Notes under the pieces: generated by a model | Seen by the model: only the letters and a program-made list of their open reading frames with translations | Told to the model about the DNA's origin: nothing | Databases searched by the model: none | Made by a program: the position numbers and the translations under genes | Shown: one piece after another, positions 10,545-21,600 of the stretch | Numbering within the stretch: the stretch's first letter is position 1 | Layout: the number at the start of each line of letters is the position of its first letter | Origin: Echinometra lucunter | Lineage: Eukaryota > Echinodermata > Echinoidea > Camarodonta > Echinometridae | Direction of reading: 5' to 3' | Length of the DNA stretch: 64,000 bases | Assembly: GCA_029962745.1 (NCBI GenBank) | Contig: CM057151.1 | Span: 9,611,142 to 9,675,141, forward strand

Positions 10545-11171
10545 CTGACGAATGAATGAAAAGAAAATAGAGAAAACATTAAAATGAAATGGAGTCTGGA
10601 CATTGTCAGTGCATTAGACATGATCCTGACTATAATCACATATGGTATTATTATCATATGCGAATAAAAATCGCTGCTTTGCACTGACAAAAGCGGACTA
10701 AGTGTAACATTTTAAATTGGTTTACTTATCGTGCAAAGTATTAATCTATATCATGCTATTCCTATATTAAAGATATATCAGCAAAATGAATTTAGGTATA
10801 AAAAGTAAATGAAAAACCGATCTCATAATAACACGGGTTTCGTGTTTTTTTTTCCTGTGTGTTTTTCTATTTTTAGCACGCTTTAACTAATGCCGTTTAA
10901 TGTTTTCTAAAAACGAACGTAAGCAATTTTGCAGCCCTGAAATACCAAAACCTCAAACACCACTAACCACTCGAACTCCTTCTTTTCGGATACCCACTTA
11001 TTTTGAATAATATAATGCCAAAGAAAGGAAGCGTCATATTTTGACCCACCCCTTGCGATCCCAAGTTCAGTGACTTTTCTTACTAGAACACGACAACCTA
11101 TTATTTAAATTCCTGCAATGAGATATCAAAAAGATTGATTTGAGATTTTTTGTCAATCTCTGGCGACTTAC

Positions 11172-11257
11172 CTAATCTACATGGAGAGTTCGGGTAAAGG
11201 AGTGAACAGCATACCCGATATGTCCGCCAGTCATTACTCAGGTAAACGGTTTCATTC
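11172..11257 (-). CDS. most upstream exon found for the EGF-like membrane protein
   Basis: This 86-bp exon has a perfect donor (TTAG with GTAAGT) and an acceptor made by a CT microsatellite ending CAG at 11258-11260. It encodes NETVYLSNDWRTYRVCCSLL, then YPNSPCRL. It joins in phase to the exon at 10346-10544. The adjacent cysteines after an aromatic/basic stretch recall the end of an EMI domain, which precedes EGF repeats in MEGF10-type proteins, but the match is weak. Two bases of the first codon come from an upstream exon that I could not locate. The signal peptide is therefore missing from this annotation. Confidence 0.7.

Positions 11258-11260
<3 letters not shown>

Positions 11261-11318
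<58 letters not shown>
11261..11318. repeat. GA/CT microsatellite used as a polypyrimidine tract
   Basis: A pure dinucleotide run of about 58 bases. On the minus strand it is (CT)n and ends directly in the CAG acceptor of the exon at 11172-11257. Confidence 0.9.
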
Positions 11319-11323
<5 letters not shown>

Positions 11324-12639
11324 CGATTATAGCAAGTTTGATATAAAAAGTCAGATATCAGTGATAAAAAAGTGATAAAATAATTAATGAAACAGCTTCT
11401 TTATCCTAAAAGTTTCAAAAATACAGGGCACAAACTTCGACAAAGAATTATCGAGGAGGTGATGCCTCAAAGAACAACAATCGTAATTAGGCTCTTGTGC
11501 TCATCTTATTTGTTACCTTTTGCCATGTATGACACGTTTATGAGAAATGTGTTGACAACCTCGAAGAACTTTACTTGCCATGGCACGGAGCCTCTTCATA
11601 TGTATGCACTATCCAAATTAATTTGATTAAGTTGTGGAATTTTAAAAAATCAATTGTTGATGTTCATCGACTATCCTGTACAAAAACCTTAAAAAGGTCA
11701 TACTTTATTTCTTGTTTACATACAGATTAACCCCGAGAATATTTTTATCACATCGTAAACCTTGTCGTTTCGTTACATTTCAAGTTTTATACTTTACAGC
11801 TTATCTATTCGTTATTTGCATCATTATGCCTCGAAGGCAAATCAAACTTCTTCTGCATAATATCCATTCTCGAGTGAAATTGCGTTTTTATAATTCTAAT
11901 ACATTCTAATCGTCGATGTATCATTAGATTGCCAGTCCTTACAGTGCTCACACTCTCAAAATACTGATGAATATAAATAGATCCTGGTTCTTTATTAGCT
12001 TGGATATCAGCTAACAGACAGCCGATCCTTTAATTGATCGCCTGTAATTACATGCCCTTCTCGCTGTATAAACCCTAAACCCTCTCCATTTCTGTCAAAT
12101 CATCCTACCAGTGCAGTCTAGACGTAGACGCCCAGAATAAACCGCACAGGTGCACAGAAATCCTTATCTTACCCTAACCCACGCAGTCTCAAGAAATTCA
12201 GTGGGAGTATGGACTTGAAAAAAAAAGTACACTCTCAAATAGGAAATTAGGAGTGTGGATATCGTCACATCTTATTTGTGGCAATGATATCTCTGTCTAA
12301 TTGATATTTTCGTTATTTTCATTTGTGTAATTTGTGGACATACTGGAGGAGAGTAAATATTGTCGGTATTTGTGGATGTCTTATAATACCTGACGTTTAA
12401 CCTGACGCACTTATCGATTACCTACCACAGTGTGTTAGTGCTGAATAAGCATTATAAGTGTATTTGTAATCTGTTGAAAGTAATGATATTACTTAGCTTC
12501 TGTACTTTCTTTTAAAAAACCAGGAGTGGCAGATTATCCTTAAATATAGAGACGTCAAGAGACCAGAGACGCCGCAAATTCTACCTTGGAAAATGGGATG
12601 GAGATAATCTCAGATTGAAACCATCTTTTTACATTTATA
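11319..12639. other. AT-rich DNA with no recognised feature
   Basis: It should lie in an intron of the minus-strand gene if the missing 5' exons are further right. I searched by eye for cysteine-rich or signal-peptide exons on the minus strand and found none I could support. Confidence 0.5.
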
Positions 12640-12855
12640 TTGCGGTTTCATTAATACCCACCCTGCTTTTTCTGAGGGCCCTGCAAGTGTCATTACCCCA
12701 TCGTTTCCAAGTACCCATTTAATATACACCTACTTGGAGGGGGGGGGGGGGGGGGACACCTTTTGTCCATGGAAGTAAGCATTGGTGAGGATAGAACCTA
12801 GGACCTCTCATATGAGAGTCAAGAGCCTTCAGCAATATACCACGGGACTCCCCTT
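12640..12855 (-). mobile_element. degenerate tRNA-derived SINE, minus strand
   Basis: Read on the minus strand, a tRNA-like head (GTCCCGTGGTATATTGCTGA, and AGGTTCTATCC as a decayed B box at 12789-12799) is followed by a poly-C run. Next comes AAATGGGTACTTGG, which matches the GAATGGGTACCTGG body motif of the SINE at 6719. It is older and more diverged than that copy. Confidence 0.6.
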
Positions 12856-12984
12856 TCACACCTTAGGGTCTCGAACTGGGGAAGGTACTCTATTTGGGGG
12901 GTGCAGCACAAGAATCTTTTCTCGCTATACTCCTCCATTCCATACACTTATATGGTCGCTGTAATTCACCAGTCACGACCGAAA

Positions 12985-13040
12985 GATCCAGGGGCGTAGC
13001 CATGGGTCAAGCCACTGACGGGGAACTGGTGTTGTGGGGT
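12985..13040 (+). repeat. member of a dispersed GGCGTAGCC repeat
   Basis: The motif CAGGGGCGTAGCCATGGGTC recurs in related form near 16965 (plus) and 24605 (minus), next to G-rich stretches. It probably marks one end of a dispersed element. Confidence 0.4.
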
Positions 13041-13075
13041 GAGGATATCGATTAGATTTTATAAATAAATGTACA

Positions 13076-13606
13076 TTGAAAATCATCAACAGTGAAATGA
13101 AGCAGTACGCCTCGACATGGTTATTCACAAAGGCTGCCTGGTTACACGCATTTCCCATGGTCTCCTACACTAGAAAAGATCATCTAAACAGTCCTATGTC
13201 AGTGGATGAAATGTTGAAATGTGAAAGAACAATACCATCCAGTAAGAGGAGCTGGATGGGTGGGGAGGGACTTTGGTGCGGAAGGGTCGCATTATTTTCC
13301 TTTTCACATTGCCCTCCCCTCTCTGTCTCCCCCTTTTCTTCCGCGTTTTTAGCAACTAAATTTTTTTGCTACGTGCTCCCTTGCCCCAATTCCGTCCCGC
13401 GGTATGAACGCTTCTTGGAGGATTCATGCGCATTGATCCCCACCGAGGCCAATGACCCACTCCGTAAGACGGGATGGCAGGCGATGGATTCACGGCTTGG
13501 TTGTGAAGACGCAAAGAAACTGAAAACAACCATGCTTAGAATTTCCGACTTAAGCAAATGGCTCAACGGCATACACACAGGTCTACCCGACTTGATAGAT
13601 TTTTAA
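13076..13606 (+). CDS. unrecognised open reading frame, doubtful
   Basis: This is a 176-codon open frame, the longest on complex sequence in the intergenic part. The second half (about 13384-13606) has ordinary amino-acid composition: it starts PRYERFLEDSCALIPTEAND, later has KKLKTTMLRISDLSKWLNG, and ends GLPDLIDF. The first half includes a poorly coding CT-rich part. I recognise no domain. No splice evidence ties it to a neighbour. It may be chance or the relic of an element. Confidence 0.15.
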   Translation: MKIINSEMKQYASTWLFTKAAWLHAFPMVSYTRKDHLNSPMSVDEMLKCERTIPSSKRSWMGGEGLWCGRVALFSFSHCPPLSVSPFSSAFLATKFFCYVLPCPNSVPRYERFLEDSCALIPTEANDPLRKTGWQAMDSRLGCEDAKKLKTTMLRISDLSKWLNGIHTGLPDLIDF

Positions 13607-13974
13607 GAGGACAGATATACCAAGAGGAACTACAGAATCGAAAGTGTTTGAAGACTTTGCTAAAGATATCAAAATACAGATCGATATCTTTAAGAGGAGA
13701 GGACACCATGGGAGCCGAGAAGGCTATAAGGTAAATTCCGTGATTACAAAGATTCATGTTATTCATCTAGTACTAAGTGCCATTAATTGCAATGTAACAG
13801 GAAGAAAGAGGAGAACGGAGGCGACATGGAAACATTGAAAACTTTTAACGGTGGCGTTAATACCCCTGCTTGTATGCCCTAAGGCATTCTAAGGAATAGT
13901 GTGGTAGTCCACACGTGCGCACTAAACCTTGTGGAGAGTCAAACTCGAAAAATCAAAAGGATGATTTTTATGAC

Positions 13975-14043
13975 AGGAAAGAAAAAAAGGGAGAAAATTA
14001 CAAAAAAAAAGAAAATGTTATTGATGATGAAGAAGGAAAAGGA

Positions 14044-14099
<56 letters not shown>

Positions 14100-14225
14100 A
14101 GACGAAGAAGAAGAAGAAAAAGAAGAAGAAGAGAAGGAGGAGAAGAAGAAGAAGCAGAAGAAGACGAAGAGAAAAAAAAAAACGAAGAAGAAAAAGAAAG
14201 AAAAAGAAAGGAAGAATGAAAGAAA
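13975..14225. repeat. GAA-rich microsatellite
   Basis: About 190 bases of GAA/GAAGAG units flanked by purine-rich DNA. It produces long poly-Glu, poly-Lys and poly-Ser frames in all reading directions, which are artefacts. Long GAA tracts can form triplex DNA. Confidence 0.95.
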
Positions 14226-14229
14226 ATAA

Positions 14230-16019
14230 TCAGAAAAATGATCATAACTTCTATAAATTCGTATAATCATTAATACTAATATTTACCACCAAAAGGTTAT
14301 TCAGCTGCGTTGGATTTAGAGGTGAATTCACGTAATGATGCAGCCATCCTTTCCCTTACTAGTACATCCTCCTACAAAATGTTAATCTACCATTTTCCGT
14401 TTGACCAGGTGTGCGCCAGAGAGATTCCCCAAACACTCTTACATGGATTTGTAAGGATTGCTGTTTCATATCATCCATTTACCCCCAATTTAGTCGACAT
14501 GATTTCGGAATTAGTGAGCTATTACGATTCGACGTGAGGAAATTAGATAATATACCCCAGCATTTCCGTAGGATTTAGAATCATATTTAGGTAAAAATCT
14601 AATTATTTAGTTCAAAAATTTCACACATCCGTTAGTTGATGTCTTGTATGACATTTTATACTGTCAAAGTATAAGAGGATATGCACAATCATGGATAAAA
14701 TTTATTTGCTAAATGTGAAAAATAATGTCTAAATTCACTTAATTAATATTTCAGATGAATTTAGAAATACAAATGCATACGGAATCGGTCAATAAGGAAA
14801 TGGACATATCAAATATCAATAAGTCAAAATATATACGTTTTTTCAACATGTTCAATTTCAGAAATGAGTTAGCAGTATTTTCGCAAAACAAATTATGCAG
14901 CCTTTATTGGGTTTATTGCGATTTGAAATGTGAATTATTTAGAGCTGGCCATTTCAAAAAGTAACTTTGAATCATCCCAAACCTTAAGCCCTTTTGAAAT
15001 CGTCATGTAAGCAGATTAAATCATCTGATATGGTTAACTATAGTCTGATAGTAAACTGCGATCTTTTACCTTGAAACTTTCACCTTTCGTTTAATACTGA
15101 TTTTGAATAGTTTAATTTATGTATTTGACATAAATTTCGCACGGATAACTGCTTTGTTTACATACAAATAAAAGATTCGGACGACTAATACCCATGGAAT
15201 AGAGATCCAAGACGATGAAGAATGGGATAAACACACCTTCCTATAATAGTACTAGCATACTTTACTATTTTAATTTGTGCAAAAGACTTCTCTATATTTG
15301 TCAAAGCTTAGATGTAACATGATATCAGCAGTTTACTCTTGGTTCTGCCGTATATTGGATCAAAAATACCATACCATACTGATATAAATTATCTTTACTT
15401 AAAGTAAAAACAACCTCGTACAACATTAAATTCATATCGGTGTAAAAAATCAAAGCGTTCTAGTTTCGGTAGGTTACGCGGCTTGAGAAACTGCAAGTGC
15501 GGGAAGGCGAGGAAAAATGAAAGTTTATGCCCCGAGCTGATAAAAGTATGATGACAGAAATTTCCATACAATGGGCATCGACAATGCTTCAGTCATAATT
15601 TACGGAAGAATGGTTCTCGTTAGAATGTACTTCGGGATATCAATCTGAACATTTAGGGAGAGGACGGAAGTCAGTTAGGTGACTCGGGGGAGGCTTACAA
15701 ACCTCTATCGAACTTTGAAGGGTAATGGTAATTGGGAAGATTTTGTTTTCAATGAACTCACTGATTTAATGATGGTCACCTTTGAAATCTTTTCAATCAT
15801 AGCTAACAGTGTTGCTATAGATCTACATCCAAGTCTTTTCCATTTTTTTTATTCGTCTGAAAGATTAATGGATATATCCTTTCGAACTATACACGAAGAT
15901 CTTTAACAGCTAACTGCCTTTTAAATTTTCGTTGAACTTAGACAAATTATTTCTTTAATTCCGAGTCTCTTAGTTATTAGAGATTTGCATATTAATTTCG
16001 TTTTCTAGTCATTGGGATT
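14230..16019. other. AT-rich DNA with no recognised feature
   Basis: Only short chance open frames are present. No repeat family, RNA gene or splice-supported exon was recognised. Confidence 0.5.
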
Positions 16020-16021
16020 TA

Positions 16022-16130
16022 TGATCAGGGGCGGATCCAGAGATTGATACGGAGAGGGGGGGGGGGCAATTTTGGGTCAAAAATTGATACGGAGAGGGGG
16101 GAGGGGCAATTTCGGGTCAAAAAATCGAAA
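16022..16130 (+). repeat. GGCGGATCC/poly-G repeat with a 2x tandem unit
   Basis: GGGGCGGATCCAGAG is followed by two copies of a unit of about 48 bp: ATTGATACGGAGAGGGGG, a G run, then GGGTCAAAA. Related ends occur at 19081, 25660 and 26942. Confidence 0.65.
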
Positions 16131-18129
16131 GTGGTACTCTTTGAGGGTGCAAAGGGATGAAAGTTGTGGCCAGTTGTCCCTCTCAGTATACGCCAGTCGT
16201 TAGAGGAAGCCCGAGATCCCGTTGTTTGACAATGAGAATGATTAGGCAAATTGAATGTTGGAGAAAAGAAAGCTCATGTTTTTTCCTGAGGTCTATCACT
16301 ACGATCACGAGTTTCACTTAGGAAAAGGGAAATCCTTCAAGTATAACAATGTTTGGACAAAATCACATTAGGGACAGTAATTATGATGTAAGCGCTATCT
16401 GTAGGATTGATACCTAAACTATATATAAAACACAGTTCATTGAAAGTTCGGATGATCTGGAAAAACAAATTTAAAGCGACTCCATTATTTCACTGTCTGC
16501 AGAGGGAATATTATTGGCCTCTTTTATCTCTGGACATACGCTATTCATTTAGAGATTTGGTGGTCCAAATCATATACATGGGGCACATCAAACAGTGATA
16601 ACTAGCACATGAGTCATTAGCATACTAAGCAATGTAGCCAAGACTTGAGGTTCTTTGTTTGGATTAAAAAGTTATTTATTTGGAGTTACAGAGGATTTAA
16701 ACAATATTAGGGATAAGCTAGTACAATGAACCACTCCCACAGAAATTTTCAAAGATCATACAAATATATATAAAAAAAGAAATTTTCAAAGATAGAAGAA
16801 TACGTCATCATATACATTTGAATGGACAGTGAGAAAATATGACCTTCTGAAGCTGAATATCTGACCCCTTTTATTGACAAGGTTTACAATCGAATGCCAA
16901 TCCCTCTTACCTGAGGTGGAGATGGATAGACTAAAATGCACACCTTGTTATTACCTGGGGCAGTGGCGTAACACGGGTCACGCCATCATGGGGGCAGTCA
17001 CATGAATGGGGGAGGGGATGGGTCACCACATTTTTTGGTGGATAAAATGAGAGAGATGATCATCGATTTAGGAATTGCATCATATTCTTCCCACACGTTC
17101 CTTTCTCTTTCTCTCTCCTATGATTGTTTTACTTCACAAATTGATTGGGCACGCGTCCCCTCTCTCTCATCCCATATAATACCGCTACGCCAACTGCCTA
17201 CGGTGTTGTACAATAAGATTGTACTTGAATTAGATTTTATCTTCGAAATTCAGGTCAAGTGGTGGACCTCTATGACGTTATTTATAGAACAATGCGTAAC
17301 AATCAAAAGAACAATACGATCCTTCCCCCATTCCCATCCCCTCATCAAAAAGAGAGAAATTCCCCTCTTGTTGTAGAAAAGAGAACAATGCGTTAAAGCT
17401 AACTATCTAACTAGGTCAAGCAAAACTCAGCTTGTATGTCATGTAGGGACAATCTGATACGGTCTCGAACCCCAACCGAACCCGTCACTGACTTCCTACA
17501 GACAATAATGGTCCAGTTGACCCAATATCCGATTAATTTGTAACGACAGGACTGCACAAGGGTAGATCGAGTTTCGTCTGATAATGAACATCAAGAATAC
17601 AGCTGGAAATGCCCCACGACTGCCAGGGCCCCAAGAGAATTTTCCATTCTCCCCCTTTTACCCCTCATGGGAAAATAGGGAGTTCGCAGTGTATTCAAGT
17701 GTATTCTGTGGAACATAAGAGATATCAACAATTCATATCACTTTTCAAACCAGCATATGTCGTTATCAATATGAGGAGTTTTGTTTTAACACCTCTTGGT
17801 GATTGAAAGTGACGAGTGTTACACAGACCTCATTAGACCATAATTATGATGAAAATTGTATCATAAAGTAATAATTGAATTTAAGCATGTGCATGCAATC
17901 AATCAAGCTGGCAATTGTTGAAAAAAAATATCCTAGAGGTACATGTAGTTATCCAGGTGTCACAGTCCAAAAGGTTTTGATAAAGGTTTAGTGTGCAATA
18001 CTGTCATTCCAATTTGCTTAATAAGGTGTTTACACATGAACTCAGTGTCCAATGCTATACATGTACTTTCTTGCTTCTAAGTAGATTTTCTAATATGTAT
18101 TTCTCTTAGTTTCTTGTTTTCACTGCACA
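16131..18129. other. no gene recognised; one dispersed-repeat end
   Basis: A GTGGCGTAACACGGG motif with G-rich flanks at about 16964-17030 belongs to the dispersed family seen at 12985 and 24605. The remainder holds nothing I can name. Confidence 0.5.
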
Positions 18130-18198
18130 TAGGGACATGCTATCCTGTAATGTGTTATACGCTACAAAAGAACTAAGTATTATTATTTTTATTATATT
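18130..18198 (+). mobile_element. 3' end fragment of the tRNA-derived SINE family
   Basis: TAATGTGTTATACGCTAC, then AAAAGAACTAAG and an ATT tail, match the 3' end of the SINE at 6719-7031 (TAATGTGATATGCGCTATAC, then AAGAAC and ATT units). The tail is interrupted and only the last part of the element remains. Confidence 0.65.
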
Positions 18199-18267
18199 CA
18201 TCACCTAATTTGTGACAGAAACACTTTTGTGTGCTGACAAATATGATTTTGAAAGGTTTCTTTATAG

Positions 18268-18364
18268 TTTCTTAAGGCAGTAAAAAGGACAACAACAACA
18301 ATACAACAACAATATAACAACATAATAAGAATAAAAAATGAAAAACAGCCCAAAAAGATTCAAA
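18268..18364. repeat. direct repeat with CAA microsatellite, copy 1
   Basis: It begins TTTCTTAAGGCAGTAAAAAG, continues with CAA units, and ends AACAGCCCAAAAAGATTCAA. It is repeated at 18549-18651 with a longer CAA block. The two copies start about 281 bp apart. Confidence 0.85.
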
Positions 18365-18548
18365 GAAGGGAATAGATATTATAACGTGACGGAACTGAAA
18401 CAAATTTAATCATCATGCATTTTCAATCCAGTTCAACACAGATAAGTTGATTCTGTGCAGTAGATGACAAGATAGATGTGAATGGAATAATGATAGCATA
18501 TATAACTTGAAATAAGTAAATGAAGAAAATGCCATGACAAAGAGATAG

Positions 18549-18651
18549 TTTCTTAAGGCAGTAAAAAGGACAACAACAACAACAACAACAATACAACAAT
18601 ACAACAACATAATAAAAATAAAACATAAAAAACAGCCCAAAAGATTCAAAC
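18549..18651. repeat. direct repeat with CAA microsatellite, copy 2
   Basis: Same order of parts as 18268-18364 but with more CAA units and a one-base difference near the end. A local tandem duplication followed by microsatellite length change explains it. Confidence 0.85.
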
Positions 18652-18659
18652 AAAGAGAC

Positions 18660-21600
18660 AACTCTCACACGAAATTCACCGAAATTTAGATCTGAGGCAG
18701 GAACAAAACTAAAGATTTCTCTTTTAAGAGCGACCTAATGCTAATAGTTCGAAATCAGATATTCCTGTGCTTTTGGGATTATTCTTCTATCTTCTCTTCC
18801 AATCAAACATTGGCTTTTGCAAGTAAAACATGAGAAAATCTGCCTAATATCAACTTAGATGATTAGAAGGAAATGAGTACAAACATGGAAGATTAAAAGA
18901 GAGAACATTGTGAGCGGAAATTCAATTAAAGTTTCCTGTAGCAGTCTCGTGGCCTAGGAAAGACATTTTAAGTGAACATTTGAAAATAACAAACAGGAAC
19001 ATAGTACGTCTAAAACGAAGTACCTTGTGAAACTCAAAACCACCACTCGAGACCAATATGCTCTAACAAGTTTACAATCTAGGCCGGATCCAAGACTTTC
19101 TAAAGGGGCTGGGGTTAAGGGGGGAGGGGGAGGGATTAAGTCCAGGCCGAGAAATGAGAATGTCTGATAACCAATCACAACAATACCAACAAAAAGAGTT
19201 ATCACACGTCTTAAGGTGCTGAATTGTGGGGAAAACTCTGACAAACAACAAAAACTGCAACAGACAAACAAACAAAACAAACAACAATGAGACTCCTCAC
19301 ATTTTCAGGTGCCTTATACATGCAGGTATGAAATTTGAAGGAGACACGAAGCATAATGAGTAAGGAACATTTTCCTTGGTGTATGTAAGCTTTTAGACTT
19401 TGGTAAAACGGACCACAAATTCATTCACTGACATGGCCAACGATAATAATGTCGTATGATATTTTGTTATAGACTGCATCTTTAGTTTCAGTTACACATA
19501 AAGCTTTTACAACTCTTATTTCGTGTGTTGAGCTTGCGAACCATAACACATTTTGGAGAAATTACGTCAAATACTGTAACTTATCTGAGTCTATAAACAT
19601 TTGTTCACGCTCTGTTGATCCTATCAGTGATATATATTTGCATTTTATAGAATCATGTTATGAACATCATTCATTATGTTCATTTCTGTCTCTGTTCTCC
19701 AGCATGTTATTTCAAGCAAAGTCATCAATTTTAGGTCATAGTCTAAATCTATACCCATTCTGCTTTTAAAAGGGAAGCCACTGACTATTAAAAGCTAAGT
19801 TTAGACGAACACACTTACTATACCCGTCTCTCTCTCCTTTTTTCTTTTTGTCTGTTCAAAACCATTTAAAGCATTCGTTCAATACAAAACTGACTTACCT
19901 ATGTTTCTCTTCCATCTCACCCAAAGCATTCATCAAAACGACTGGGAAAACAAATTTAGATAAACGCTTTCCGTTGTAAGTTCATGGCCATGGCACATTT
20001 TCACTCCCAATTAAAGCAAGATTGTTGTACAAATACTTTACATTTACGTGTCCCTGTTTCTAAAATGTTGGGCAGAAAAAGCACCGTTTTTAGAAAAGAA
20101 ATCATGATATGTAAGCTATAGTTGTTCATTGAATCAATTTGCATACTGATAAAAAAAAAATCCACTGTTGTGAATTTGTGAGATTATGCAGAGCACCAAT
20201 ACGTGTTTTGTATTAGATACATATAGGCTGAAATCTAAAATCTTATAAGCAAGCAAGCAAGCGAGAAAGAAAAACCTCCTTGGCCTTTTCGAATGTCCTT
20301 AAACGCCAAATTCTTTCAAGAAGCGAAAAAAAGGGTCTTCAATTTCTTTTGATGCGTGTTTTAGTCCCTAATTACATGCACACACAAACAACAACAACAA
20401 CAACAACAAGACAAAAACAAAACAAAACGGGGGGGGGGGAGGGATTCCTAATGATCACGTGAATCGTCACGTGAATCCTTCAAATATCCATCAATATAGA
20501 TTTAAATATCCATCAATATCACCATGATCCGAACCGTTCTTCCATTCACTAATCAACTTTCGTATGTCAATGTCATGAAGAATGAGTAGTTTTGCAAGTT
20601 CATAACAAGAGAGGAAAATATCGGAAATAGAAAATAAATTCTTCGGAAACGGGTATGACTAGGATATAAATCAGACAAATGAATGACACTGAGGAGACAA
20701 TGGATATTTACTATAACCAATTAAGAGACTTGAGTATTTCTTGTTTCCATGGCAACGGAGGATGTATGGCCTCCCACATACCCTATCCACCAAGACAAGA
20801 GAATGTTGCAGACCTCGGATGTGAATCACTCTCGTCGTTGAGGCGAGTTCTAAATCAGTCAGCGATTTATGCAATGACTGGTGATCAACCTTGTCAAGGT
20901 TTTCTTTCAGTCAGTTGTTCAGTCTTCCTTGTTTTGTTCTTTGTTTTTTTGTTTTGTTTCCTACAAAGGTTAAAGCTTCATTCATTTCTGGCGATAATAC
21001 TTGAATCACTTGCAAGACAGTTTTGTTATCATGCGATACTGATGACGTGTTCTTGTGTTGCAAACGACGAACACCTAGCCTGTGTTTTTTTAATATTGTA
21101 GAATACGTAAGGTGGATAACTTGGAAACTTTAATTTTCATACAGTACATCTCATATGTACACATCTATTAAAAAAAAAAATGATAGTGTTGGTATAATGA
21201 AATGTAGATTATAAAAGAATTAAGGAAAAAAATCAGAAAAGGATTATATTCATGATTTTTCGGTCATCTAATTAATATTCTTCAGGATCGGAAATTGAGA
21301 TGGATGTGTAGGCCTATTGATGATGAAAGCAAGTTTTCATATAACAGTTCATTTCATTTATAACCGTGATTTTTAGATATGTTAACATTATTCTTGCAAG
21401 AGGACGGATATAGGTATGGTTCTGTGGTTGAAATTGGAGGGGGCGGATTGGCCGGGGGACCGACTTTAGGAAATGAACTTGAGCTGTTCTCAGTTGGGAC
21501 GACATTGCGTGAGAGAGCAAAAGTGAAGATTACTTAACTTGAGCAGCATCCCTGGTTTACGCAACAGTACTCAACTCTAAAGTTGAGCATAACGTTGACT

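Noticed and set aside
13901..14270. Long Lys-, Glu- and Ser-rich frames
   Set aside because: Low-complexity translation of the GAA microsatellite on both strands.
20679..21101. 140-codon plus-strand frame
   Set aside because: The second half is hydrophobic low-complexity from a T-rich stretch; no domain or splice context was seen.
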